The notes beneath the pieces were generated by a model. That model saw nothing but the letters and a program-made list of their open reading frames with translations, was not told the DNA's origin and ran no database searches. A stretch of 64,000 nucleotides of DNA, taken from positions 310,001 to 374,000 of the forward strand of contig JANQRX010000001.1 in NCBI GenBank assembly GCA_028284325.1, written 5' to 3'. Made by a program: the position numbers and the translations under genes. Source of the DNA: Bauldia sp. GTDB taxonomy: Bacteria > Pseudomonadota > Alphaproteobacteria > Rhizobiales > Kaistiaceae. Positions within the stretch are counted from its first letter, which is position 1; the number at the start of each line of letters is the position of its first letter. This document shows, one piece after another, positions 15,947 to 25,009 of the stretch.

Positions 15947-16608
15947 CCGCCGCTTGTAGCTGATTCGCTGGGTGGCGCGGGATCAAACGGGGAACATCGG
16001 GTCGAGCAAATCACATCGATACCAGCGAGAGACTGTACCGCAGTGGCCGCGCCGGACCGTTTGCCACGGCGGAATGAGTATCCCCATTTTGGGAAGTTTC
16101 GTATGGCGTACTGCCGCCGAAGCACGTAAGTATGGCTTACACTCCGCATCTTCACGGAGCGTAAGACTGTCCAAAAAGGGCAGAAAAGGGTCGCCAGCCG
16201 TAGGCCGACGACCCTGGGAAGTAGACGGTGACGACGCGGACAGGGCCGGTGTGGACCCGGCCCTGTGGAAAGGCCACGAGGTCACCGCTAGTCCAGCGAG
16301 GATTGGATCCCTCGCTGCTAATCCGGGCGGTGGGCGTTTCACCGATCCGGGCACCCGCAACTGCGGTGCGCCAGTTGACCAATTCTTTCGGGGGAGCCGT
16401 GCGGGGCTCCTTGGAAACGAATCGGGACGCCGATCAACGGCGGGACTCTAACGTCAATGTCCGATGAGACTAGCGTGTGCAGCCGTTTCGCCCACTTTGC
16501 ACACCTCGACGGGCAAAAAAGAAGCCATATAGGTTGACAGGCGCGACTCAGGCAGGCGGCGCCGCGCTTCGCCAAGCGACTCAACGAGCGCCTTCGGGTT
16601 ACGTCCCA
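15947..16608. other. Hairpin-rich intergenic region without a convincing gene
   Basis: About 660 bp separate rmuC from the small gene at 16609. Open frames exist on both strands but none has a recognisable domain, a good ribosome binding site or typical codon use. Visible structure includes a perfect 10-bp stem with 7-nt loop (ACAGGGCCGG/CCGGCCCTGT, 16240-16266), an AGCGAGG/CCTCGCT stem around 16305, and GGAGCC/GGCTCC at 16393-16410. It could hold an unrecognised structured RNA or the remains of a lost element. Confidence 0.5.
16240..16266. other. Strong perfect stem-loop in the rmuC-def gap
   Basis: ACAGGGCCGG and CCGGCCCTGT flank the loop TGTGGAC. The stem is very stable. There is no following U-run on either strand, so it is not a standard intrinsic terminator. 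Confidence 0.6.
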
Positions 16609-16779
16609 TCATCCATCCCCCTCGTCCTTCCCCCGATGCTTCGGGCGGCGCTTGTAGGCCGTCGCCGTCTTGACCACCCGCTGGCCGTGGCGCTTGTCGG
16701 CGAGCGCGCGGGCGAGCGGATTGCGCGGCGCCGGCGCGCGGCGCGGTTTGGCGGTCGGTCGCTTCCCCTTGCGTGTCAT
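16609..16779 (-). CDS. Small basic protein, possibly ArfA-like ribosome rescue factor
   Basis: The 56-residue, strongly basic protein starts at ATG 16779; GACGGAG upstream can serve as ribosome binding site. The core [17 protein letters not shown] followed by K/R-rich YKRRPKHRG resembles the ArfA pattern ([33 protein letters not shown]), where the protein enters the mRNA channel of stalled ribosomes and recruits a release factor. Sequence similarity is limited to this layout, so the call is tentative. It could instead be a ribosome-associated basic protein of unknown role. Codon use agrees with a real gene. It is divergent from def, 83 bases apart. Confidence 0.5.
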   Translation of the reverse strand: MTRKGKRPTAKPRRAPAPRNPLARALADKRHGQRVVKTATAYKRRPKHRGKDEGDG

Positions 16780-16862
16780 GGCTCCGTCGTTCTCCGCGCG
16801 CCCGTCGCTCCGCCCCTCATCCGGCCGTTGACCGGACCGGGGCGCTCCCATATCTGAGGCCC

Positions 16863-17420
16863 GTGGCCAGGATACGCGACATCATCACCATCCCCGACAA
16901 GCTCCTCAAGGAGGCGAGCCTGCCGGTGGAACGCATCGACGACGAGGTGCGGGCGCTCCTCGACGACATGCTGGAGACCATGTACGAGGCGCCCGGCATC
17001 GGGCTCGCCGCCGTGCAGGTCGGCGTGCCGCGCCGCCTGATCACCGTCGACATCGCGCCCCGCGAGGGCGATGAGCCGGAGGAGGGCGAGGAGCCGCCGC
17101 CCCCGCCGGAGCCGGACCCTATGTTCCTCATCAATCCGGAAATCCTGTGGCGCTCCGACGAGGTCAAGACCTACGAGGAAGGCTGCCTGTCGATCCCGGA
17201 ATACTTCGCCGACGTGGAGCGCCCGGCGGCCGTGCGCGTCGCTTATCTCGACCGCGACGGCGAGGCCCGGGAAATCGAGGCCGACGGCGTGCTCGCGGTG
17301 GTGCTGCAGCACGAGATCGACCATCTCGACGGCACCCTGTTCATCGATCATCTGTCGCGGCTGAAACGCGACATGGTGGTCAAGAAGTTCACCAAGCAGG
17401 CGCGGACCAAGGCGCTCTAG
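16863..17420 (+). CDS. def: Peptide deformylase
   Basis: This enzyme removes the N-formyl group from new proteins. The three metal-site motifs are present: [26 protein letters not shown] (cysteine ligand) and [13 protein letters not shown] (two histidine ligands and catalytic glutamate). GTG at 16863 gives 185 residues and places [14 protein letters not shown] at the N-terminus as in other rhizobial enzymes. Unusual is an acidic and proline-rich insert of about 20 residues ([19 protein letters not shown]) between strands before FLINPEI. fmt and truA follow closely, forming one operon for formyl-methionine handling and tRNA modification. Confidence 0.95.
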   Translation: MARIRDIITIPDKLLKEASLPVERIDDEVRALLDDMLETMYEAPGIGLAAVQVGVPRRLITVDIAPREGDEPEEGEEPPPPPEPDPMFLINPEILWRSDEVKTYEEGCLSIPEYFADVERPAAVRVAYLDRDGEAREIEADGVLAVVLQHEIDHLDGTLFIDHLSRLKRDMVVKKFTKQARTKAL

Positions 17421-17439
17421 GAGCCTAAGGGGAGGCGGC

Positions 17440-18363
17440 ATGCGGGTCGCGTTCTTCGGTACGCCCGATTTCGCCGTGCCGACCCTGACGGAAATCGTCG
17501 GCCAGGGGCACGAGGTCGTCGCGGTCTACTCGCAACCGCCGCGCGCCGCCGGCCGCGGCATGGCCGAGCGCAAGTCGCCGGTCCATGAGGTTGCCGACGG
17601 CTTCGGCCTGCCGGTCTTCACGCCGGTCACGCTGAAATCCGACCGCGAGGCGGAGCATTTCGCCGGGCTCGAGCCCGACATCGGCGTGGCGGTCGCCTAC
17701 GGGCTGATCCTGCCCGAGCCGATCCTGCGCGCGCCGCCGCTCGGTTGCCTCAACCTCCACGCCTCCCTGCTGCCGCGCTGGCGGGGGGCCGCCCCGGTCG
17801 CCCGCGCCGTCATGGCCGGCGACGCCGAGACCGGCGTCATGGTCATGCAGATGGAGGCGGGGCTCGACACCGGCCCCGTGGCCATGAGCGAGCGGGTGGC
17901 GATCGGCGCGGACGAGACCGCCGGCGAACTCGCCGACCGGCTCGCCCGCCTCGGTGCCGATCTCATGGTCCGGGCGCTCTCCGCCGCTGGGCGCGCCGCC
18001 CTCGATCTCACACCGCAGCCGGAGGAGGGCGTCACCTACGCCCGCAAGATCGACAAGGCCGAGGCGCGGATCGACTGGTCGCGGCCGGGTCGGGATGTCC
18101 ACAACCACATCCGCGGCCTGTCGCCATGGCCCGGCGCCTGGTTCGAAGCCGATCTCGGCAACGGCTCGGAACGGGTGAAGGCGCTGCGGGCCACACTGGC
18201 GGAAAGTTCCGGCGCGCCCGGTGCGCTGGTAGGCGAGGGGCTGACCATCGCCTGCGGCGAGGGGGCGGTGCGGCTGACCAGGGTCCAGCGCGCCGGCAAG
18301 CAGGCGGCCGACGCCGATGAATTCCTGCGCGGGGTGCAGGCCCGCCCCGCCGCCGTCGCCTGA
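17440..18363 (+). CDS. fmt: Methionyl-tRNA formyltransferase
   Basis: Fmt transfers a formyl group from 10-formyl-tetrahydrofolate to initiator Met-tRNA. The 307-residue protein has [14 protein letters not shown] at the N-terminus, [14 protein letters not shown], and the catalytic region [21 protein letters not shown] with the conserved N-x-H and SLLPxx[22 protein letters not shown] completes the formyltransferase domain, and a C-terminal OB-like domain begins near residue 205 ([15 protein letters not shown]). It starts 19 bases after def and ends 8 bases before truA. Confidence 0.96.
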   Translation: MRVAFFGTPDFAVPTLTEIVGQGHEVVAVYSQPPRAAGRGMAERKSPVHEVADGFGLPVFTPVTLKSDREAEHFAGLEPDIGVAVAYGLILPEPILRAPPLGCLNLHASLLPRWRGAAPVARAVMAGDAETGVMVMQMEAGLDTGPVAMSERVAIGADETAGELADRLARLGADLMVRALSAAGRAALDLTPQPEEGVTYARKIDKAEARIDWSRPGRDVHNHIRGLSPWPGAWFEADLGNGSERVKALRATLAESSGAPGALVGEGLTIACGEGAVRLTRVQRAGKQAADADEFLRGVQARPAAVA

Positions 18364-18371
18364 GCGCGGCC

Positions 18372-19106
18372 GTGCGGGTCAAGCTCACGATCGAGTATGA
18401 CGGCGGCCCCTATGTGGGCTGGCAGCGGCAGGAGAACGGCCGCTCCGTGCAGGAAGCGCTGGAAGACGCCGCCACGAAGTTCGCGCTTGAAAGCGTGACC
18501 GTGTTCGGCGCCGGCCGCACCGATGCCGGCGTCCACGCCCTGGGGCAGGTGGCCCATATCGACCTCACGCGCGACTGGCCGGCCGACACCGTCCGCGACG
18601 CCCTCAACGCCTTCCTGAAATCCGAGCCGATCGTGGTGCTCGCGGCCGAAGCCGTCGGCGACGATTTCGACGCCCGTTTCTCGGCCACCGCGCGCGTCTA
18701 CCGCTACCGCATCTGCGATCGCCGGCCGCCACTGGCGCTCGACCGCGATCGTCTGTGGTGGGTGTCGGTGCCGCTCGATGCCGACGCCATGCACGAAGCC
18801 GGGCAGGCGCTGGTCGGCCACCACGATTTCACCACCTTCCGCGCCGCCGGCTGCCAGGCGAAGTCGCCGGTCAAGACCGTCGACCGGCTGAGCGTGACCC
18901 GCGAGCGCGACGAGGTGACCATCGAGGTCGCGGCGCGGTCGTTCCTGCACAACCAGGTGCGCTCCTTTGCCGGTTCGCTCAAGCTGGTGGGCGATGGCAA
19001 GTGGACGACGGACGACGTGGCCGCCGCGCTCGCCGCCGCCGACCGCACGCGCTGCGGGCCGGTCGCCCCGGCCCACGGCCTCTACCTCGTCGAGGTGGTG
19101 TACTAG
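18372..19106 (+). CDS. truA: tRNA pseudouridine(38-40) synthase
   Basis: TruA isomerises uridines 38-40 of the tRNA anticodon stem. The 244-residue protein starts with GTG at 18372. [18 protein letters not shown] is the N-terminal strand, and [17 protein letters not shown] contains the catalytic aspartate D51. [12 protein letters not shown] and [17 protein letters not shown] are the other family blocks. The last codons overlap by four bases with the end of the convergent membrane-protein gene. Confidence 0.96.
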   Translation: MRVKLTIEYDGGPYVGWQRQENGRSVQEALEDAATKFALESVTVFGAGRTDAGVHALGQVAHIDLTRDWPADTVRDALNAFLKSEPIVVLAAEAVGDDFDARFSATARVYRYRICDRRPPLALDRDRLWWVSVPLDADAMHEAGQALVGHHDFTTFRAAGCQAKSPVKTVDRLSVTRERDEVTIEVAARSFLHNQVRSFAGSLKLVGDGKWTTDDVAAALAAADRTRCGPVAPAHGLYLVEVVY

Positions 19107-19702
19107 GCTTCCGCCGGCAGGCCGAACAGCAGGTTCACCGCCGAGCGGATGAACAGGCTCAGGAAGAAATCGAGCGCGACCACGCCGATGGCGAGGCCGA
19201 TCGCGGCTTCCATGATGCGGCGGGCGTTGAGGTAGGCGAGGCGGAGGATGGCCGCGAGGATGAACAGCGAGATCAGCGCCGTGAATGCCAACGACAGGCC
19301 GAGCGCCGCCTGCACGGCGGCCAGCGCCGCCTGGGGCAGGACCATCAGCACCGCGGCCCAGTTCCGCACGACGATGAAGGAGGCGTAGGTGCGGCCGATG
19401 CCGAGCGGACCGGAGAGCGCCGCGAGCACGATCGGCAGACCGATCCAGTCGACCACCAGCGACAGCGTGCGGGCCCAGAAATACGCTTCGCCCCCGATTC
19501 CGGCGCCCACATCCAGGAGACCGAAATTCGAGAAGGTCACGAACTCGATGATGGCGTAGAGCGGCGCGATCAGGATGATCGCCTGGAAGGAGCGCCAGAA
19601 GCCGTCGAGGCTGGTGTCGAAATAGCTGCGCGCGTCCGGGCGATCGAGGAAGAGCTGCCAGGCGCCGTAGACCGACCGCCAGATTTCGTCGCGGGTGATC
19701 AT
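19103..19702 (-). CDS. Hypothetical multi-pass membrane protein
   Basis: The 199-residue protein starts at ATG 19702, which overlaps the dapE stop (ATGA). After an N-terminal [25 protein letters not shown] segment there are about five hydrophobic segments, around residues 37-55, 75-98, 106-130, 132-152 and 162-185. I do not recognise a named family with certainty; similar proteins occur next to dapE in Hyphomicrobiales. It is probably co-transcribed with dapE. No enzyme motif is visible. Confidence 0.75.
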   Translation of the reverse strand: MITRDEIWRSVYGAWQLFLDRPDARSYFDTSLDGFWRSFQAIILIAPLYAIIEFVTFSNFGLLDVGAGIGGEAYFWARTLSLVVDWIGLPIVLAALSGPLGIGRTYASFIVVRNWAAVLMVLPQAALAAVQAALGLSLAFTALISLFILAAILRLAYLNARRIMEAAIGLAIGVVALDFFLSLFIRSAVNLLFGLPAEA

Positions 19703-20883
19703 GGCCGGCCCCCGAAATAGCGGGCGAGGAAGTCCGCGTAGATGTCGGTCAGGGCGTCGAGGTCGGCCACCGGTACGCGCTCGTCGATCCGGTGCATGGT
19801 GGCCCCGACCAGGCCGAACTCCGCCACCGGACAATAGTCCTTGAAGAAGCGCCCGTCGGACGTGCCGCCCGCGGTGGTGCGCGCCGGCACGGCTCCCGTG
19901 CGCGCCTCGATGGCGTCGGCGAGGGGGCCGAGCAGCCCCTCGTCGCTGGTGTGGAACACCTGGCTCGCCGGTTCGATCCAGGACACCGTCATCGCCTCGC
20001 CGGCCGCGCCGGCCGCCGCAACGACCGCCTCGATCCGCGCCTTCAGCGCCGGCACGTCCCAGCGGTCGTTGAAGCGGATGTTGATGTTGGCGCGGGCGGA
20101 CGCGGGAATGACGTTGACGGCCGTGTTGCCGGTGTCGACGCTGGTGATCTCGAGGTTCGACGGCTGGAAGGCATCGGTCCCCGCGTCGAGTTCCAGCGCG
20201 TCGAGGGCGGCCAGCGCCTTGATGAGGCGCGGCAGCGGATTGTCGGCCAAGTGCGGATAGGCGGCATGCCCTTGCGTCCCGCGCGCCTCGATCACCGCGG
20301 AGATGCTACCGCGACGTCCGATCTTGATGGCGTCGCCCAGCCGGCTCTCCGAGGTCGGTTCGCCGATCAGGGCGGCGCCGAAACGATGGCCCGTGTCGAT
20401 GGCCCAGAGCAGCATCTTGCTGGTGCCGTTGATGGCCGGGCCCTCCTCGTCGCCGGTGATCAGCACCGACAGCGTGCCGGCCGGCGGGCCCGCCTTCAGA
20501 AAACGCTCGGCCGCGGCCAGGAAGCAGGCGATCCCGCCCTTCATGTCCACCGCGCCGCGCCCGATCAGTTCGCCGTCGACGATCTCGGCGGCGAAGGGCG
20601 GCCGGCTCCAGGCTTCGGTCGCGCCGGGCGGCACCACGTCGGTGTGGCCGGCGAACACCAGATGCGGCGCGCCGCTGCCGATGGTCGCGAACAGGTTGTC
20701 GACGTCCGGCGTGTCGCGGTCGGAGAAGGTCTTACGCGTCACCGCGAAGCCCAGGCGCGACAGGCAGTCGGCAACGTGGCCGAGCGCGCCGTCGTCGTCC
20801 GGCGTCACCGAGCGGCAGGTGACCAGCTTGCGCAGATGGTCGAGGGCGGGGCTCTCCACGACGGTGGTCTCGCCGGCCATCAT
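19699..20883 (-). CDS. dapE: Succinyl-diaminopimelate desuccinylase
   Basis: DapE releases succinate from N-succinyl-LL-diaminopimelate in lysine and cell-wall precursor synthesis. The 394-residue M20 peptidase-family enzyme has the zinc ligands in LVFAGHTDVVPPG and GRGAVDMKGGIACFL, the catalytic Glu pair in ITGDEEGPA, IGEPTS, and the dimerisation lid domain TQGHAAYPHLADNP. The C-terminal HRIDERVPV carries the last histidine. The start ATG at 20883 overlaps the DUF805 stop (ATGA), and ATG at 20880 is the next codon. It belongs to a lysine cluster with dapD. Confidence 0.96.
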   Translation of the reverse strand: MMAGETTVVESPALDHLRKLVTCRSVTPDDDGALGHVADCLSRLGFAVTRKTFSDRDTPDVDNLFATIGSGAPHLVFAGHTDVVPPGATEAWSRPPFAAEIVDGELIGRGAVDMKGGIACFLAAAERFLKAGPPAGTLSVLITGDEEGPAINGTSKMLLWAIDTGHRFGAALIGEPTSESRLGDAIKIGRRGSISAVIEARGTQGHAAYPHLADNPLPRLIKALAALDALELDAGTDAFQPSNLEITSVDTGNTAVNVIPASARANINIRFNDRWDVPALKARIEAVVAAAGAAGEAMTVSWIEPASQVFHTSDEGLLGPLADAIEARTGAVPARTTAGGTSDGRFFKDYCPVAEFGLVGATMHRIDERVPVADLDALTDIYADFLARYFGGRP

Positions 20884-21248
20884 TCTGAGCGGTAGCGCAC
20901 GGGCGGACCGTACGGGTTGGCCGCGGCCGATCCGGGGATCAGGGCCAGCGCGATCATCCAGAACAGGCCGACGAACGGCACGATGAACAGGAGCACGAAG
21001 CCGCCGGGCAGGCCGAGGTCGTGACACCGGCGCGCCGCGATCACCAGCTGGCTCGGCATGAACGGCAGCGTCAGCAGCAGGAGCGTCCCGAACGGCACCT
21101 CGCCGGTCGCCTGCCCGATCGCGATGTTGAGGATCGCGGCGTTGAGCGAGAAGATGAAACCGAGACCGAGCAGATATTCCTGTCGCGTGGCCCTGCCACT
21201 GACGTTGAAGAAAAACGCGATCAGCTGGTTCAGATCGGCCGCCGGCAT
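20880..21248 (-). CDS. DUF805 family inner-membrane protein
   Basis: The 122-residue protein begins with an amphipathic LNQLIAFFFNVSGRATRQEYLLG, the DUF805 entry motif (F-x-GRxxRxEYW type). Three membrane segments follow (about 25-45, 52-68, 80-105), with ARRCHDLGLPGGFVLLFIVPFVG between, the family hallmark R-R-x-H-D-x-G. The role is unknown. It sits between dapD and dapE in one operon. Confidence 0.88.
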   Translation of the reverse strand: MPAADLNQLIAFFFNVSGRATRQEYLLGLGFIFSLNAAILNIAIGQATGEVPFGTLLLLTLPFMPSQLVIAARRCHDLGLPGGFVLLFIVPFVGLFWMIALALIPGSAAANPYGPPVRYRSE

Positions 21249-21261
21249 GGGGGTCCTTGCA

Positions 21262-22110
21262 TCAGTCGCGCAACAACTCGTTGATCGACGTCTTGGCGCG
21301 CGTTCTCTCGTCGACCTGCTTCACGATCACCGCACAGTAGAGCGATGGTCCCGGCGATCCGTCGGGCAGCGTCTTGCCCGGCAGCGACCCCGGCACCACC
21401 ACGGAGTAGGGCGGCACCTTGCCCATATGGACAGTGCCGGTGGCGCGATCAACGATCTTGGTCGATGCGCCGATGAAGACGCCCATCGACAGCACCGATC
21501 CCTCGCCCACGATCACGCCCTCGGCGACTTCGGCGCGGGCGCCGATGAAGCAGTTGTCCTCGATCACCACGGGCCCCGCCTGCAGCGGCTCCAGCACCCC
21601 GCCGATGCCGGCGCCGCCGGAGATGTGGCAGTTGGCGCCGACCTGCGCGCACGAGCCGACGGTCGCCCAGGTGTCGACCATGGTGCCCCAGCTCACATGG
21701 GCGCCGAGATTGACGAAGCACGGCATCAGCACCGCGCCGGGCGCCACATAGGCCGAGCGGCGCACGGTACAGTTGGGTACCGCACGAAAGCCGGCTTTGT
21801 TGAAGTCGTCCGCCGACCAGCCGGCGAACTTCGACGGCACCTTGTCCCACCAGGAGGCCCCGCCCGGCCCGCCGCTGATGGCTTCCATGTCGTTCAGGCG
21901 GAAGAACAGGAGCACCGCCTTCTTCAGCCATTGATGGGTGATCCATTCGCCGTCGATCTTCTCCGCCACCCGGGCCTCGCCGGTGTCGAGCAGGTCGAGG
22001 GCTTCGTCCACCGCGTCGCGCACCGCTCCGGTGGTGGCCGGAGACACGCTGTCGCGATCGTCGAAGGCCGCGTCGATGGTGGCGCGCAGGGCGCTGTGGT
22101 GGTCCGTCAT
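21262..22110 (-). CDS. dapD: 2,3,4,5-tetrahydropyridine-2,6-dicarboxylate N-succinyltransferase
   Basis: DapD transfers succinate from succinyl-CoA to tetrahydrodipicolinate, the step committing to the succinylase branch of lysine synthesis. ATG at 22110 gives 282 residues, the usual length. The N-terminal helical domain is followed by a left-handed beta-helix of hexapeptide repeats ([60 protein letters not shown]). [11 protein letters not shown] is the conserved substrate-binding segment. It lies upstream of DUF805 and dapE. Confidence 0.96.
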   Translation of the reverse strand: MTDHHSALRATIDAAFDDRDSVSPATTGAVRDAVDEALDLLDTGEARVAEKIDGEWITHQWLKKAVLLFFRLNDMEAISGGPGGASWWDKVPSKFAGWSADDFNKAGFRAVPNCTVRRSAYVAPGAVLMPCFVNLGAHVSWGTMVDTWATVGSCAQVGANCHISGGAGIGGVLEPLQAGPVVIEDNCFIGARAEVAEGVIVGEGSVLSMGVFIGASTKIVDRATGTVHMGKVPPYSVVVPGSLPGKTLPDGSPGPSLYCAVIVKQVDERTRAKTSINELLRD

Positions 22111-22165
22111 GTCAGTGGTCTCGCCGGTGGGACAGCGCCGGACCATACCCGCCGCGGGGCAGGTG

Positions 22166-22888
22166 TCAAACGTCGCCGACGGCGGCCAGCACCCGCACCA
22201 GAAACGCGGTGAGATCGTCGGTCACGAAGTCGATATGGGTCTCGTCGTGACCCTCCAGCTCCCAGCCCTCGACGAACAGTTCGCGGGTCCCCGACGGCGT
22301 GACCAGGACCGTCGTCATGCCGAGCGCCCGTGGGGCGACGAGGTTACGGGCGAGGTCCTCGAACATGATCGCCCGGCCGGCGTCGATGCCGGTCTCGGCG
22401 ACGAACCGGTCATAAGTGGCGCGGGCCGGCTTCGGCAGGAGGTCGGCGCGCACGATGTCGAAGATATCCTCGAAATGGTCGGTCACCCCGAGGCGTTCGG
22501 CCACCTTCTCGGCGTGGGCGCGCGACCCGTTGGTGAGGATGAACTTGCGCCCCGGCAGCGCCCGGATGCTCCGTGACAGCACCGGGTTGGCCTCCACCGG
22601 CGAGTGGTCGATGTCGTGGACGTATTCCAGGAAGTCGTCGGGCCGGATGTTGTGTTCCTGCATCAGCCCGTAGAGTGTCGTGCCGTAGCGGCGGTAGTAG
22701 TCCTTCTGCAGGCTGCGGGCCGCCGCGTGGTCGACATCGAGGAGCCGCGCCACATACGCGCTGATCCGCTTGTCGACCTGCGCGAACAGGTTCGTGTGCC
22801 GCGGATAGAGGGTGTTGTCGAGGTCGAAGATCCAGGTGGAGATCGCGCGAAAGCGTGCGATCTCGTCACCGCCGAAGACGGCGTTCAT
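22166..22888 (-). CDS. HAD-family pyrimidine 5'-nucleotidase-like phosphatase
   Basis: The 240-residue HAD hydrolase has motif I FDLDNTLY (nucleophile D), motif II in [12 protein letters not shown], the lysine in LLPKP, and motif [19 protein letters not shown]. The DLDNTLYP variant with [20 protein letters not shown] is characteristic of the SDT1/pyrimidine 5'-nucleotidase group, which dephosphorylates UMP/CMP-like nucleotides. The substrate is inferred. The start overlaps the argB stop by four bases (ATGA), and this argB-HAD pairing is common in Hyphomicrobiales. Confidence 0.88.
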   Translation of the reverse strand: MNAVFGGDEIARFRAISTWIFDLDNTLYPRHTNLFAQVDKRISAYVARLLDVDHAAARSLQKDYYRRYGTTLYGLMQEHNIRPDDFLEYVHDIDHSPVEANPVLSRSIRALPGRKFILTNGSRAHAEKVAERLGVTDHFEDIFDIVRADLLPKPARATYDRFVAETGIDAGRAIMFEDLARNLVAPRALGMTTVLVTPSGTRELFVEGWELEGHDETHIDFVTDDLTAFLVRVLAAVGDV

Positions 22889-23811
22889 GGGGTGATCAGC
22901 GTGCCGGCGCCGTGTTCGGTGAAGAGCTCCAGGAGCACCGCGTGCGGCGTCCGGCCGTTGAGGATGACCACGCCCTCCACCCCTTGCCGGATCGCCTTGA
23001 GGCAGGTCTCGACCTTCGGGATCATGCCGCCGAGCACCGTGCCATCGTCGATCAGCGCCTGCGCTTGCGCCGCCGACAGCTCCTTGATCAGCTTGCCGGA
23101 CTTGTCGAGCACGCCGGGCACGTCGGTCAGGAACAGGAGGCGCGTCGCGCCCAGCGATCCCGCGATCGCGCCGGCGAAGAGGTCGGCATTGACGTTGTAG
23201 GTCTCGCCGTCGCGGCCGGGCGCGACCGGGGCGATGACCGGGATCAGTTCGGCGCTCTGGACCATGTCGATCACCGCCGGATTGACCTCCGCCGGCTCGC
23301 CCACATAGCCGAGGTCGACGACCTCTTCGATCCGCGAATCGGGATCGCGGACGGTGCGCGTCGCCCTGGTCGCGAACACCATGTTGCCGTCTTTGCCCGA
23401 CAGGCCGACCGCCTTGCCGCCGGCGGCGTTGATGGCCATCACGATTTCCTTGTTGATGGCCCCGGCGAGCACCATCTCGACCACTTCGACGGTGCGCCGG
23501 TCGGTCACCCGCATGCCGGCCTTGAACTCCGACTTGATGCCGAGCTTGTCGAGCATGCCGCCGATCTGGGGGCCGCCGCCGTGGACGACCACGGGCCGCA
23601 CGCCGGAGGTCTCCAGCAGGGTGATGTCGCGGGCGAAGGCGGCAGAGAGCTCGTCGTCGCCCATGGCGTGGCCGCCATACTTCACCACCACCACCTTGTG
23701 GTCGTAGGCGAGCATGTAGGGCAGCGCGGCCGAAATCAGCCGCGCCCGCTGGATCGCCTCGGTTTCCCGATCGTCGCGATGTTGGTCGTCGTGGTGCTGG
23801 TCGTCGCTCAT
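22885..23811 (-). CDS. argB: Acetylglutamate kinase
   Basis: ArgB phosphorylates N-acetylglutamate in arginine synthesis. The 308-residue protein has [16 protein letters not shown] (phosphate loop with lysine), [16 protein letters not shown] (substrate binding), [26 protein letters not shown] (ATP site) and the lysine in [11 protein letters not shown] histidine/aspartate-rich N-terminus of about 15 residues precedes the fold. It shares an operon with the HAD gene and lies downstream of engB and the broken Nudix gene. Confidence 0.97.
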   Translation of the reverse strand: MSDDQHHDDQHRDDRETEAIQRARLISAALPYMLAYDHKVVVVKYGGHAMGDDELSAAFARDITLLETSGVRPVVVHGGGPQIGGMLDKLGIKSEFKAGMRVTDRRTVEVVEMVLAGAINKEIVMAINAAGGKAVGLSGKDGNMVFATRATRTVRDPDSRIEEVVDLGYVGEPAEVNPAVIDMVQSAELIPVIAPVAPGRDGETYNVNADLFAGAIAGSLGATRLLFLTDVPGVLDKSGKLIKELSAAQAQALIDDGTVLGGMIPKVETCLKAIRQGVEGVVILNGRTPHAVLLELFTEHGAGTLITP

Positions 23812-23877
23812 GCCGTCGTCCCCGCGGACCGCTGGCGGTCTATAGCGGCTTTGTTGCAGCGCGACAAACGACGGCGC

Positions 23878-24310
23878 CTACAGCAGCTCGCGCACAAGCT
23901 TAACGATCTCCTCCGGGTAGACGGTCTCCATGGTTGCCGCGAGTTGGTCCACCGACCACCACCGATATCGGGTAATGTGGCGGGCCTCGGGTGCCTCCAG
24001 CCCGGTCACGTCGATGCGGCGATCGCGCACCCTGACAAGGAAGTAACGCTCGTCGGCGCGGACTTTCGTGCCGTCGGGCAGGGGAAACACCACCTCGCGC
24101 TTCGCAACCTCATGTCCCACATCCATGGCGAGGCCGGTCTCCTCCAAGCAATTCGCGCTGGGCTGCCTCGCGGTAGGATTCACCGCCTTCCACCGCGCCG
24201 CCGGGCGTCGCCCAGAACGTGCGCCCGTCTTCGAAAGCAAAGTGAAACAGAAGGACCGCGTTCAACGGGTCGACGAGCAGGAGGCGCGAGGCGGGTCGTT
24301 CACGGTACAT
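23878..24310 (-). pseudogene. Nudix hydrolase gene with a frameshift inside the Nudix box
   Basis: The upstream part (from ATG 24310) reads ...WATPGGAVEGGESYREAAQREL and then leaves the frame. The downstream frame reads EETGLAMDVGHEVAKREVVF to the stop at 23878. Joined, they give the complete Nudix box G-x5-E-x7-REL-x-EETG. One extra base in the AA at 24146-24147 (plus strand) separates the frames, so deleting it would restore a normal protein of about 143 residues. Either the gene is newly inactivated or the base is a sequencing or assembly error. It sits between engB and argB in the same direction. Confidence 0.85.
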
Positions 24311-24325
24311 GGCGCCTAGCCCCCG

Positions 24326-24970
24326 TCACGCGGCAAGCGCCGCGATTTCCGCCCGCAGCGTGTCGATGCCGCGGCCGTCCTCCGCCGACGTTACGATCAC
24401 GTCCGGATGGGCGGCCGGCCGCCGCTTCAGCGCCGCCGCGGTCGCCGTCACCACCTCGTCGAGCGCGGCCCTGGGCGGTTTGTCGCCCTTGGTGAGCACC
24501 ACCTGGTACGACACCGCCGCCCGGTCGAGGAGGTCGAAGGTCTCCAGGTCGATCGGCTTCAGGCCGTGGCGCGCGTCGATGAGCATATAGACCCGGCGGA
24601 GATTGGGCCGGCCGCGCAGATAGTCGAAGATCAGCGCCGTCCAGGCGGCGACCTGCGCCTTGGGCGCCTGAGCGTAGCCGTAGCCGGGCATGTCGACGAT
24701 CCGCAGGCCGGCATCGTTGACGAAGCTGTTGAGCTGCTGGGTGCGCCCTGGCGTATTGGAGGTGCGGGCGAGCGCCGAGCGCCCCGTGAGCGCATTGATC
24801 AGCGACGACTTGCCCACGTTGGACCGCCCGGCGAAGGCGACCTCGACACCCTCGGCCGGCGGCAGGCCGGTCAGCGCGGCAGCACCCGTCTCGAACCGCC
24901 AGGGTCGGGCGAAGCAAAGCCGGCCGGCCTCCAGCCAGGCCGCCTGCGGATCGGTGTCGTCGCTGTCCAT
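24326..24970 (-). CDS. engB: Ribosome biogenesis GTP-binding protein YihA/EngB
   Basis: This essential GTPase acts in late assembly of the 50S subunit. The 214-residue protein has G1 [17 protein letters not shown] (about 46-60), switch I with TPGRTQ, G3 [10 protein letters not shown]4 LTKGDK and G5 TSAED. The N-terminal extension before the P-loop is typical in length. It is downstream of yidC, 39 bases away, a classical rpmH-rnpA-yidC-engB order. Confidence 0.95.
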   Translation of the reverse strand: MDSDDTDPQAAWLEAGRLCFARPWRFETGAAALTGLPPAEGVEVAFAGRSNVGKSSLINALTGRSALARTSNTPGRTQQLNSFVNDAGLRIVDMPGYGYAQAPKAQVAAWTALIFDYLRGRPNLRRVYMLIDARHGLKPIDLETFDLLDRAAVSYQVVLTKGDKPPRAALDEVVTATAAALKRRPAAHPDVIVTSAEDGRGIDTLRAEIAALAA

Positions 24971-25009
24971 GTCAGGTTCCGCGTGAGGGCGGATCGCCGG
25001 CCCGCGCGG

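Noticed and set aside
16290-16340. Possible tRNA on the minus strand near 16300
   Set aside because: A stem-loop with a GATCCAAT loop is present, but no acceptor stem, D arm or anticodon arm can be formed around it.
15972-16451. Open frame on the plus strand in the rmuC-def gap
   Set aside because: No ribosome binding site, no domain, unusual composition, and a competing frame on the other strand. It is most likely chance in GC-rich DNA.
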